Assembly: GCF_028389875.1 (NCBI RefSeq)
Contig: NC_084677.1
Coordinates: forward strand, 11,636,017-11,700,016
Direction: 5' to 3'
DNA: 64,000 bases
DNA from: Rhea pennata
Taxonomy: Eukaryota; Chordata; Aves; Rheiformes; Rheidae
Positions 24,801-32,265 of this stretch are shown here, piece after piece (positions within the stretch are counted from its first letter, which is position 1; each line of letters starts with the position of its first letter). The position numbers and the translations under genes were made by a program. The notes below the pieces were generated by a model that searched no databases, had not been told where the DNA came from, and saw nothing but the letters and a program-made list of their open reading frames with translations.

Positions 24801-26603
24801 TAAGTTCTTAATGACACGTATGGTTACCAGTGCAATGACAGGAAGGTCATAAAATGCCTTTAATCATATTGATGGATCATTTCCTTGTACCGGACAGACT
24901 GTGGACAGGGTTGGTCCTGCTGCTGGGACCTAATTAACAGTTTTGATGGTGATCAACCTCCCTTTCCCATAGCAACACTAATTCTGCATTGCTGGTGGCT
25001 ATGTAAATACTAGTATTTTGATGCAGTGAAGAGATGAGACTGCTTAAACACAGGGAACAGATCTGACTTTAAAAACTGTTGTGTTCATGTGAACTGGTAA
25101 GAGAGAAGACATTTATAGTTTCAGAACATAAAACTCTCGTGGTTGGTCAGCAACACCGTAGCATAGTTAATGTTGTCTCAGGAGTTTGATTTTAGTACGA
25201 GAAGAGTTACAGGAACATATTCTTAAAATCTCAGCTCATCTGTGCCTGATCCATCTGCAATTCAATTCTTAAGCCGTATTTTGAAAAAACAGCACAGCTA
25301 CATTACATTCTTGCCCGTCTTTGAAACCTTGACAGCAACACACATAACTAATCAATACCTTTTAATTATAGGGGGAAGAGTGAAAACGTGGAAACGAAGA
25401 TGGTTTATTCTGACTGATAATTGCCTGTATTATTTTGAATACACAACAGTGAGTATATATGGCAGTGAACTCGAGTGTAATCAAGGATTTTAAGTGGCTA
25501 TTAATGTGATTTTAAAAAATATCTTTTAATTTTTAGGACAAAGAACCTAGAGGAATTATTCCTTTGGAAAATCTTAGTATAAGAGAAGTTGAAGACCCTC
25601 GAAAACCAGTAAGATCATAGAATCGTATTAATCATATTTTTTTTTAATTTAATAAGTAACCATATGGAAATTAGATTTAGTGTTGAATGAAAATATTTGT
25701 CAGTGTTTTTGATTCATTTCTTAATTTCTACCCTCCAGAACTGCTTTGAGCTCTATAACCCCAGTCATAAAGGTCAAGTAATTAAAGCCTGTAAAACTGA
25801 AGCTGATGGCAGAGTGGTAGAAGGCAACCATGTAGTATATAGGATATCTGCTCCAACCCCAGAAGAAAAGGAGGAGTGGATTAAATCTATCAAGTGAGTT
25901 CAGAGTCTTAAATGTCTTTGAAAATGAAGTGTAAACTCCTTTCTGAATAAGACATCAAGAAAACTTGTGTTGTAGCTTATTTGAACAATTTTGGTGTGGC
26001 AATGTGCTATTCTTAGGATTAATGACGAGCTGCACAGGGCTGTTGGATCAAGATTTAATAAATCACTTGTTAGTCTCTGGTCCTAAAGAAATAGTGCTAC
26101 CAACTCGAATGAAGAGAATGTGGAGGGTCCTTCCCCCCACCCCCCAAAATGTAAAGCTTTGTGTGAATCACCTTTAATGTTATTAGATTATTTAATACTT
26201 AATTATTAACTTCAGTGATACTTATCTTTAGTATGTTTTTAGTGCAGCTTTGAGCTTTCACAGCTTGACTTTATTTTGTTAGTTATGTAAGGGCAAACCT
26301 ACACTTAAAGGTATAAATAATGTTCAAGGTGAATATACGGAACTGTTACAAATCACAGCTGAGCAACTATCATGTTTAGTTAAAGAAATGCTTCTGATGC
26401 TTATAGCTCAACAATCCATTACCCTATTAAAAGTTTGGAGTCATCCAGAAGGAAAAGAGAACAAAATGGTTCTAGTTTTCAAAACCAGATGTTTGTTAAG
26501 CAAACTAATGACTCCTTTTCTCTCTTCTAGAGCAAGTATCAGCAGAGATCCCTTCTACGATATGTTGGCAACAAGGAAACGAAGAATTGCAAACAAGAAA
26601 TAG
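5079..26603 (+). CDS. CYTH3: Cytohesin-3 (GRP1/ARNO3), ARF guanine-nucleotide exchange factor, 5'-partial multi-exon gene
   Basis: Cytohesins exchange GDP for GTP on ARF GTPases (ARF6, ARF1) and are recruited to the plasma membrane by phosphoinositides. Twelve exons plus an optional microexon join in phase: 5079-5161, 5826-5890, 6314-6380, 10426-10544, 13560-13640, 15642-15754, 17843-17991, 18780-18891, (19464-19466), 25372-25448, 25537-25608, 25739-25893, 26531-26603. They encode 388 residues (389 with the microexon); adding an ~11-residue first exon gives the usual ~399-400. Domain order is N-terminal coiled coil (visible residues 1-50), Sec7 domain (~51-240), PH domain (~255-370) and a C-terminal polybasic helix ending RKRRIANKK. 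The catalytic glutamate finger is visible in RLPGEAQ (visible residue 150, equal to 161 in full-length numbering). The first coding exon, supplying a terminal G for the split Val codon, was not found and probably lies left of the window. Assignment to CYTH3 rather than CYTH1, 2 or 4 rests on [20 protein letters not shown] and on the neighbours. Confidence 0.95.
5162..5825 (+). other. CYTH3 intron 2
   Basis: AT-rich intron sequence with a C-rich stretch near 5725-5738. I see no additional exon or repeat. Confidence 0.8.
5826..5890 (+). CDS. CYTH3: CYTH3 exon 3: coiled coil
   Basis: The acceptor is ttttggcag and the donor AG|gtaagt. The exon is phase 0 in and phase 2 out. It encodes [20 protein letters not shown] plus a Glu and the first two bases of a Ser codon, the continuation of the coiled coil. 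Confidence 0.95.
6314..6380 (+). CDS. CYTH3: CYTH3 exon 4: linker to Sec7 domain
   Basis: The acceptor is catatgtag and the donor AAG|gtagag. The exon encodes [20 protein letters not shown] plus KK, the basic linker that precedes and autoinhibits the Sec7 domain in this family. A 25-base T run begins only 10 bases after the donor (6391-6415). Confidence 0.93.
6381..10425 (+). other. CYTH3 intron 4
   Basis: This 4-kb intron opens with a T25 run (6391-6415). A lysine-rich antisense reading frame at 7164-7373 is low-complexity and not supported. A-rich tracts occur near 8700-8719 and 9346-9376. A locally more GC-rich segment at about 9690-9960 has no recognisable family. Nothing else is called. 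Confidence 0.7.
10426..10544 (+). CDS. CYTH3: CYTH3 exon 5: Sec7 domain, N-terminal part
   Basis: The acceptor is ttttcctag and the donor AG|gtaaat. The exon is phase 0 in and phase 2 out. It encodes [20 protein letters not shown] followed by [19 protein letters not shown], the opening helices of the Sec7 fold. Confidence 0.95.
10545..13559 (+). other. CYTH3 intron 5
   Basis: Three kilobases of AT-rich intron, with a T run at about 12287-12300 and an A-rich (GAAA)n tract at 13387-13430 shortly before exon 6. No gene is seen. Confidence 0.7.
13387..13430 (+). repeat. A-rich / (GAAA)n microsatellite
   Basis: About eighteen A are followed by four GAAA units and a further A run, about 130 bases upstream of the exon 6 acceptor. 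Confidence 0.85.
13560..13640 (+). CDS. CYTH3: CYTH3 exon 6: Sec7 domain
   Basis: The acceptor is tcttttacag and the donor AG|gtgggt. The exon completes an Arg codon and encodes [20 protein letters not shown] and NLVQAL. The nearby methionine at 13477 that appears to open a longer reading frame is intronic. Confidence 0.95.
13641..15641 (+). other. CYTH3 intron 6
   Basis: Two kilobases of intron with a short A run at about 14031-14049. The 14.3-14.6 kb part is somewhat richer in C and G, but I recognise no repeat family or exon. Confidence 0.7.
15642..15754 (+). CDS. CYTH3: CYTH3 exon 7: Sec7 catalytic glutamate finger
   Basis: The acceptor is cctttctttag and the donor ACAG|gtcagt. The exon encodes [20 protein letters not shown] and then [17 protein letters not shown]. 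The glutamate of LPGEAQ is the catalytic finger that displaces Mg2+ and phosphate from ARF. A long CT/TG microsatellite begins about 35 bases past the donor. Confidence 0.96.
15788..15862 (+). repeat. Compound (CT)n-(TG)n-(TTTTA)n microsatellite in CYTH3 intron 7
   Basis: A CT-rich tract (15792-15808) passes straight into sixteen or so TG units (15809-15841) and then three TTTTA-like units, starting roughly 35 bases after the exon 7 donor. In RNA this is a CU-rich, then UG-rich stretch, the kind bound by PTB and by CELF/TDP-43 family proteins. Regulatory effect is inference. Confidence 0.9.
15863..17842 (+). other. CYTH3 intron 7, remainder
   Basis: The intron contains a C9/T18 homopolymer junction at about 16040-16066 and the tRNA-like SINE at 16866-17002. 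No other feature was recognised. Confidence 0.7.
16866..17002 (-). mobile_element. SINE with tRNA-Ile-like head and CR1-like tail (TguSINE1-like)
   Basis: On the minus strand the element starts near 17002 with TTAGCTCAGTTGGTTAGAGC (A box) and continues through an anticodon loop reading CTAATAA (AAT, Ile). It reaches a B box GGTTCAATCCC and ends the tRNA part at TACGGGCCAC. After a short spacer it turns into a CR1 3' tail ending AATTCTATGATTCTAT. The 5' acceptor-stem strand has decayed and the head is fused to a LINE tail, so this is a retroposed SINE rather than a working tRNA gene. The architecture equals that of the tRNA-Ile/CR1 SINE described from zebra finch; this match is from memory, not a search. 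Confidence 0.85.
17843..17991 (+). CDS. CYTH3: CYTH3 exon 8: Sec7 domain, ARF-binding helix
   Basis: The acceptor is tcttatttcag and the donor CGG|gtaagt. The exon encodes (D)[19 protein letters not shown], which is the conserved [12 protein letters not shown] loop of Sec7 proteins that contacts ARF switch regions, and then [18 protein letters not shown] and [12 protein letters not shown]. Confidence 0.96.
17992..18779 (+). other. CYTH3 intron 8
   Basis: AT-rich intron of 788 bases with a good pyrimidine tract before exon 9. No embedded feature was seen. Confidence 0.8.
18780..18891 (+). CDS. CYTH3: CYTH3 exon 9: end of Sec7, linker, start of PH domain
   Basis: The acceptor is attcttctag and the donor G|gttagt. 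The exon encodes [20 protein letters not shown] and then [17 protein letters not shown]. It ends with the first base of a Gly codon, which lets the following 3-nt microexon add exactly one glycine. Confidence 0.95.
19464..19466 (+). CDS. CYTH3: CYTH3 3-nt microexon (GAG): diglycine/triglycine switch in the PH domain
   Basis: Exon 9 ends ...TTA G and exon 10 begins GG GGA AGA. Joined directly they read LKLGGRVK (two glycines). With GAG inserted, the junction reads GGA GGG GGA, giving LKLGGGRVK (three glycines). At 19464 a GAG sits between the acceptor tctgcgttag and the strong donor gtacgt, in a pyrimidine-rich setting on both sides. Cytohesins are known to carry such a microexon. The extra glycine lowers selectivity for PI(3,4,5)P3 over PI(4,5)P2. 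The assignment rests on exact splice-site flanks and reading phase. Confidence 0.85.
22699..22716. repeat. Poly-C tract (C18)
   Basis: An uninterrupted C run in a CYTH3 intron, potential G-quadruplex on the minus strand. The exact length in the source genome is uncertain. Confidence 0.85.
23620..23665 (+). repeat. 23-bp tandem duplication
   Basis: GCAAATTTGAATGTTTCTAC plus AAC occurs twice head to tail (23620-23642, 23643-23665). It is followed by a partial third copy containing GAATGTTTCTAC to about 23678. Confidence 0.85.
25372..25448 (+). CDS. CYTH3: CYTH3 exon 10: PH domain phosphoinositide-binding loop
   Basis: The acceptor is tttaattatag and the donor ACA|gtgagt. The exon encodes [20 protein letters not shown] and FEYTT. 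The basic VKTWKRRW loop and the tyrosine of LYYF line the inositol-phosphate pocket in GRP1. Confidence 0.96.
25537..25608 (+). CDS. CYTH3: CYTH3 exon 11: PH domain
   Basis: The acceptor is taatttttag and the donor CCA|gtaaga. The exon is phase 0 at both ends and exactly 24 codons: [20 protein letters not shown] and PRKP. Confidence 0.95.
25739..25893 (+). CDS. CYTH3: CYTH3 exon 12: PH domain, C-terminal half
   Basis: The acceptor is taccctccag and the donor AA|gtgagt. The exon encodes [40 protein letters not shown] and [11 protein letters not shown]. The Asn-His of EGNHVVY and the Lys of HKGQVIK correspond to GRP1 residues that contact IP4. Confidence 0.96.
26531..26603 (+). CDS. CYTH3: CYTH3 exon 13: terminal coding exon with stop
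   Basis: The acceptor is ctcttctag. The exon completes a Lys codon, encodes [18 protein letters not shown] and IANKK, and stops at TAG 26601-26603. The polybasic tail is autoinhibitory and membrane-binding in the family. Confidence 0.96.
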
Positions 26604-28493
26604 AACTTGGTCAGCGATTTGTATAGCTGCATCAGCCTAAAAATGAGTATACAGTTGAGTGATAAAAAAAGTAAAGTAAAAATTGGATAAACTAAACTAC
26701 AATTATTGTAAATTGTATATATACACGCTTTACTACAACATAAAATCTTGGCAAGACCTTCCAGGATAAATAGTTCTTGGTATATACTTTGAAGTAAGCT
26801 TCAAATCCCAGAGGATGATTTTGTTGAGACTTAATTCAATTGAAAACGTGGAAGCCTTGCTTTCACTTATATTACTTGCAGCTCCACTGTACTTGGGTTG
26901 CAGAAAACTGAAGAAATTTCAGGCTAACAGTACAATATCTTATACCTGTTTCTTGAGCACGTTGCCTATAAAGGAGAAGTGATTATAAATTACAAGTACT
27001 TTTATCTCTCACTAAAATGCAGCACTAACAAATGAGTACAGCGTGAACTAGCACTTAATCTTTCTGTAAGCAAAAACCCCAAAATATTAATACAAACTTA
27101 CAAATCTTGTGTGTTTTGCAGTAAATGAACAGCTGAGTGAAGCTCTCGCTTAGCATTCTCTCTCCTGTTTTATATGGAAATAGCTTTTCTTCAGAAATGC
27201 AACTCAGTGGTAAACTGGCAGCTACATCATTAACTAGTTATGCCAAAGGCTTTGGTTAATACGCACTGAAAAAACGCAGCTCCCAACAGCAAAGGTTTGA
27301 GACTGTAGACGTGACAGTGAATACAGATGTGGTTTAATACTTGCCAGTAGGCTAAAACTCATTCCTGTCTGCTCATACACTCACGATAAGCAGTGAGATT
27401 TAATGACTGGTTTAATGTACTTTTTATATAATAACATCCTCCTTATTTTTTAGGTATGTTATAGTTTAATTAACATTAAGTTGCCATTAAAGGAATAAGA
27501 TGACAGGGCTGACATTGATTATAAGAGTCTAGGTTTTGCATGTGAAAACATCCCCAAAACTTCGTATGCATTTAACTTTTTAAAAGTGGGGTGAAGAAGG
27601 TGTGATCTTTCTCTAAAATACAGTTCTAGTTAAGCAAGCAGGATTCGTTCCTTTGCTTGATAACAAACTTTGGACATATGGAAAGGTTCACTATTTTCAT
27701 TATATTCTTAAAGGCGATTTTTCAGATCTGTGCTTCAGTAGTTGAAATTGAAAAACTGAATGGACATCCTTATTTTTACTCTTAAGAACAAAGTTTTCTA
27801 CAATTACCCGGTGCAACTATACTTTCCCCCTGCCATTCTCTGTTGTAAATTGTTGGATGTCTTTCTGTGGTCCTACTCTAACAGTCTTTCAGTAACACAT
27901 GTAAGCTACTGTTGTGACAGATTTTACTGCAACACTTTTCTATTAATAGTGCACGTAAATACTTCTACTATTAAGGTGACACCTCTCTCCAATGCCGCCC
28001 CCCACCCCAGTTCCACAGTGGGGGCAGAAGTGTTTTTGGACCCTACTGCTTCTGTTAGTACTCCATTTTCCAGAAACTAGTTGAACCTGAGCCGTGCCTA
28101 CTGTGCCAGTGAATGCTTCGGAGACCTGATACTCTGTCAAAGTGATTTTACTTCTCGGTTACGGATGCATCTCTGAATACGTTTTAGGGAATTGTGCTGC
28201 AGTGACAAAAATACAGATCTATTAATTTAATCTATTTCACATCTTATTTTATTTTTAAGGGAAAGTCTGTTTCATGATTCCTGTCTTATTAATTTGCTTT
28301 ATTCTGCATGAGATACCAGCCTGTGAATGTTCTGTTTTATTATGTGTTTCTCAAGAGGCTGAAAGAATGGAGTAAACTTTTTTGCACTATAAATTTCCTC
28401 CAGTATGTGTGGAACTGTAGTTGACTCAGATAAAAAGTTTGGATCAGAATGTTTTTAAGGAACAAAATTCAAGCAAAGGGGTTAGAACCCTTC

Positions 28494-28499
28494 AATAAA
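28494..28499 (+). terminator. Candidate proximal poly(A) signal of CYTH3 (AATAAA)
   Basis: A canonical AATAAA lies about 1.9 kb after the stop codon, inside the presumed 3' UTR. It could produce a shorter transcript. The call rests on motif only. Confidence 0.3.
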
Positions 28500-29157
28500 C
28501 AGTATGGGGAAGCTGTTGCTTAATGGAACCTATTTAAACTCTTTGTAGACACTAGTTAAGTTGCATGTCCCATGTTTGCAGAGCTGCCAACATAGTAACT
28601 TGTTTTGATTCTTCTGCAACTTTTTAAAGTTTTGATTTCAAGCAAAACATCCATCAGTTTTAGCCTTGACAAATAGGTTTGTAAGGCAAGTAGCGATAAA
28701 CCAGAATCGGTGGTACTAATGAGTGTAAAGCTGAAATGCAGCACTTAAAGTATTTCTGGAGAAATGTGAGATTACGAAAGCATTAATAAGCCATGAAGCA
28801 CTTTTGTATCCATTCTTATCTTCTGAAATATCACCTTCAAGAAAATCTATTTATTTAACCAGATGAGAATGTCTGTCTATAAGCATGAAGAAAATGCCTT
28901 GAGAGTTCACTTACTAAGTTTAGTTTGAAGTTTTTATATCCTGCAGAAATAATACTTAGAGTAACATGTAACTGAGGATATTATAGCAGGAAATATATTA
29001 TTTCTTAGCATTAAAAAGCGCCATCTTAAACAGCTATTTGTGGTGCTCAACATATCTATTTAATTTACTACCAAAGCTAACGGAATAGCGTTCTTGTGTG
29101 TGATAATATTTGATTACAGATGTTCTTGTAACAGTATTAACAGGGAATGAAATTGGC

Positions 29158-29214
29158 CCAAAATTTCCACTGGCCACAAGGCCAGTAAAACGAAGTGGCT
29201 TGTGAAAATTTTGG
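29158..29214 (+). other. Compound hairpin in CYTH3 3' UTR
   Basis: An inner perfect stem ACTGGCC / GGCCAGT (29169-29175 with 29180-29186, loop ACAA) sits between longer outer arms, CCAAAATTTCCAC (29158-29170) and GTGAAAATTTTGG (29202-29214), which pair at 12 of 13 positions. The inner and outer arms overlap by two bases, so the two stems compete at their edge. The function is unknown. Confidence 0.6.
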
Positions 29215-30063
29215 CCAAATCAGGTACTATCCGTGAGGGTAAAACAAAAAAATCTCTTAACTCTTTTTTGTTTATTTGTTAGTGGGCTTAAAGTCCAGGT
29301 GTGGTTACTAGGAGTAGCTGCCCTGTGGCCTAAAGCAGTATCTGTTACAGTTTGGCCATGCTGAGGAAAAGTCATCTGGCGACAACAGACTTCTCCCACC
29401 CTGTTGCACTGAAAAATTTGTGTAGTTCTTCAGCTCTGTAAATTTTGCCTTTTAACACTACAGGGGCCAGCAAGAGCCGCGACTACTTCTGCCACGTGTA
29501 TGGCTTCCTATTTGGCCGCTAACTTCAGTCACGCTGCCAGTGCAATCTAGGGAGAAAACTGTACGTAATACTTAAGCTCAGCTGGACTGACTTAAACTTT
29601 ACAACATTCTGACAAAATAAGCTCTACATCACTTAACATTTTGAATAGTTTTAAACTGGTACAAAACTGAACCTTTATAAACTGAGCAGCATTTATAATG
29701 CTTCGTATATAAAAACAATGCATATTTTTAAAAATTTAATACATATCTATGTAGATATGCTTGCTGGAAAAGCTAGGTCTGTTGTAGACCAAATGCTACA
29801 AATTAAGACTTGTGGCTTACCAGTTTCATTTCTATATTTTCTTGGAAAATGTTTCTAGTTATTAGAGTTTAAATATAAAATGTAAATAAATACTGTACAG
29901 ATCTGTATTGATATGAGTATTACTTGGTGTACACAAGTGGTTTGCATGACACATTCTGTATCAATCATTGTTAAAAATGTGATGTTCTATGTAAATCGAC
30001 TGCAATATTAATGTTTTCATTTATCATTAAGATATGTTGCTTAAATCTGGAGATTTTCTCAGA

Positions 30064-30114
30064 AATAAAGTATGAAACTATACTATTGCATAGCTTGTCT
30101 TTTACCAGAATAAA
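30064..30114 (+). terminator. Candidate distal poly(A) signals of CYTH3 (two AATAAA hexamers)
   Basis: AATAAA occurs at 30064-30069 and again at 30109-30114. The first is followed after about 25 bases by a T/G-containing stretch (gcttgtcttt). Together they are the most plausible end of the CYTH3 transcript, just before the palindrome cluster at 30171. Confidence 0.5.
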
Positions 30115-30170
30115 TGTGAGTTAACTGCTCTAATTTCTGTAGAGATTTGGAATCAGTTTTACAGTATTGA

Positions 30171-30288
30171 TAACTACTCTTTTACATAAAAGAGTAGTTA
30201 CTAATAAAAATTTTACTTTGTAACTACTAGTAACACCTTACTTAGTAACTACTAGTAGTACTAGTTTACTTAGTAACTAGTAGTTACT
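30171..30288. repeat. Cluster of perfect palindromes built on AACTACTAGT
   Basis: A perfect 14-bp inverted repeat (30171-30184 with 30187-30200, 2-base spacer) is followed by a 13-bp perfect inverted repeat (30244-30256 with 30276-30288, 19-base loop). The two are linked by further GTAGTTAC/GTAACTAC copies. All arms share the AGTAACTACTAGT word, so it looks like a locally amplified palindromic repeat just beyond the CYTH3 poly(A) signals. Confidence 0.85.
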
Positions 30289-30489
30289 CAAATTACCAGG
30301 TTAAAGAGGAAAACCTTCAACTGCAGACCAGACTGTTTCACTGAAGTCTGCTACCGCTGCGAGTGTCTACTTGCAGCTTTTTACTCCATTAAGAACGGTT
30401 GTCCCTTAAGAACCACCCTAAACAGAGCAAATACTTCATTGTTTATTTCCCCTCCCTCAGTCTCGATCAAATATGAGTGAAACAATCCA

Positions 30490-30630
30490 CTCTCTGCCCT
30501 GTCCGGCCCGGCCGGCCCCGCTGCAGCGCGCCCGGCCGCTTCGGCGGCGCTTCAGCTGCCCTCCTCCCGCTTGCTGCTCGCTAGCTGGCTTACGCCGCTG
30601 GAGCTCTTACGCGACCAAGCACAGCACTGC
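30490..30630. other. Small CpG-rich patch between the convergent genes
   Basis: A block of about 140 bases (CCGGCCCGGCCGGCCCCGCT and following GCGCGCC, TTCGGCGGCG) interrupts AT-rich DNA between the 3' ends of CYTH3 and USP42. A CRE-like GTAACGTCAC lies 150 bases downstream (about 30775). The open frame through it (30473-30787) has no recognisable domain. It might be a cryptic promoter, a retroposed promoter fragment or a relic of a lost gene; none of these is shown by the sequence. Confidence 0.4.
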
Positions 30631-30789
30631 ACAGTTCAGGTCCTTTTACACATTTAGCCTGGAGTTATTCATAAGACAAGAGACAAGATACAAAATACTG
30701 GAGCCAAAGGACAAAAGAGAAAAAAAAGCCAGATACAGGAAAAGTGTGCGTTTTCTTTGTCATGTTACTTTATGTAACGTCACATAACT

Positions 30790-32150
30790 GTTGCCATAGG
30801 AACATTATGCAGGGTACACTTATGGTTTGGCTTTACGGTGTTCTCCATGTACCAAAATATTACTTGAAGTAGTTAGTAAGACATTAACCTTGCTCCTTTC
30901 TTAGTGTCACACACAGTGGAAAGCTACAGCTGAGCTTTCAACCTTTTTGGAAGCTTTTAACTTCAAAGGAGAAAGACTTCTGCATTCTTGTCTAGGCAGC
31001 TGACGTCCCAAGTTTACTTATCTTCTCTGGGTCACACCAACAGCATCTTCTCACCTACGACTGAAAGGAAGAGCTGATTTCTTGATTATCAAACACACTC
31101 TGAAAGCTGTCAATTCACATGACATATTGCATGTTAAATAACTCAAGTAAAACTCAAGTAAAATCCATTTTAACTTTGCTGTATTTATATACTATATAAA
31201 TTTTACATGCTATATATTTACAGTGGGGCAAGTGCTTTTTATCTTTAAAAAAACAAAGATCAAACTTTAGACATCTCTGAACAACACAGCTTGTATAAAC
31301 CAGACAGATTATTCAGATGAACTGTATTTAATACAGGTTCCCCACTCATCTCCTGATGCAGGACCAGTGAATAATAAGTGCATCACAGTTTGATAGCATT
31401 TAATAATAAAAATAAAAATCACAGTACGAATTTGTCTGTAACTAGAAACTTTAGAGGGACAAAACAGACAACTGAGACTAAGTCAAGACAAGTGACACTA
31501 TATAAAAAAAAAAGTAATAAAAACATATGGGAGAGTATACAAAGAGTCTGAGATACATTCAGAACAGTATATTCTGATCAGTATGTTTCACACTGTTGAA
31601 AACCAGACCATTTTCTTCAGATTTTGAATGTAACTAAAAATGTGAAGTAAATTAGTTTCTAGTGTCAGACATCACAGAAAAAAGATGAAGCTCTTGCAAA
31701 ATTCTAGTTATTTGAGAGCTTGTGAAATTTTAAATAAGTCTTTAAATTAAATATACAGACTGTCAGTTGCAATTTTTATAATTCCGTGGTTTCCTGGTCT
31801 CTCTTGCACCAGATGTCTAACTTGGAGTAACATTACATGAATAACACACAATCAACCTGAGTCTGTAATTAAGCAGCATTTGAGATGTTCTATTCCAGGG
31901 CATTATTTTCAGTGAGATATTTACATGGTAATTTACAATGTTCAGCAGTTGTAGAAAGTTTCCACCCTTTTGGATTACAAGTATATTTTAAAAAAAGAAA
32001 GTCTCAAGTTAAAAACTAAAAAAAAGTTCTTTCATGGTAAAATTCTGTACAGAAATCTGAAGCACCACTTATGATTGGGTTTTGTTTTGATGGGAAATTT
32101 ACTGTTCTGATAATTTTTATGTTTTGATGGTTAGTATTGTTTTGATGATG
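30790..32150 (-). other. Convergent intergenic / possible USP42 3' UTR
   Basis: AT-rich sequence with no supported coding exon. It may include the distal USP42 3' UTR on the minus strand. Minus-strand poly(A) hexamers occur at 32151-32156 and 30442-30447, but neither is confirmed. No transposon was recognised. Confidence 0.5.
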
Positions 32151-32156
32151 TTTATT
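32151..32156 (-). terminator. Candidate USP42 poly(A) signal (AATAAA on minus)
   Basis: TTTATT on plus is AATAAA on minus, about 70 bases after the modelled stop. It overlaps the alternative stop codon at 32154-32152. Use is unproven; a second hexamer lies at 30442-30447. Confidence 0.35.
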
Positions 32157-32163
32157 TGTTGGT

Positions 32164-32222
32164 TTTGATGGTAAATAAGCTGTTGGCTTTGATGGTAAAT
32201 AAGCTGTTGGCTTTGATGGTAG
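32164..32222 (-). repeat. 24-bp tandem repeat at USP42 3' end
   Basis: TTTGATGGTAAATAAGCTGT plus TGGC (24 bp, plus-strand reading) occurs twice in full (32164-32187, 32188-32211), with a partial third copy. A looser TTTTGATGG word recurs from 32092. On the minus strand the 24-bp unit equals eight codons (TIKANSLF) and is open in the alternative USP42 frame. Confidence 0.85.
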
Positions 32223-32224
32223 GT

Positions 32225-32265
32225 TTAGTTTGAGTATTGAAGGCTTCCATCAGTAAACTCCGCAT
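32225..32265 (-). CDS. USP42: USP42 terminal coding exon (model)
   Basis: The acceptor is gtttttcag. After exon 18 it reads [13 protein letters not shown] and stops at 32227-32225. If exon 18 is skipped, it reads [14 protein letters not shown], then copies of TIKANSLF, and stops at 32154-32152. Phase fits both ways, so the real C-terminus needs transcript data. Confidence 0.45.

Larger units (their letters stand above)
19467..25371 (+). other. CYTH3 intron between microexon and exon 10
   Basis: This 5.9-kb intron begins with the donor gtacgt and a long U/C-rich stretch (about 19490-19570). A segment at about 20140-20430 has more CpG than its surroundings and open frames on the minus strand, but no recognisable protein. 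A C18 run lies at 22699-22716 and a 23-bp tandem duplication at 23620-23665. No further exon was identified. Confidence 0.65.
26604..30090 (+). other. CYTH3: CYTH3 3' UTR (inferred extent)
   Basis: About 3.5 kb of AT-rich, non-coding sequence follows the stop. It contains poly(A) hexamers at 28494-28499, 30064-30069 and 30109-30114, two Pumilio-type UGUANAUA sites (26714-26721 and 29881-29888), and a compound hairpin at about 29158-29214. The distal end is inferred from the 30064 hexamer, since human CYTH3 also has a long 3' UTR. The true cleavage sites are unknown. Confidence 0.55.

Noticed and set aside
30473-30787. 104-codon open frame as a small gene between CYTH3 and USP42
   Set aside because: The peptide is composition-driven in its first half and low-complexity in its second; no domain or splice structure supports it.
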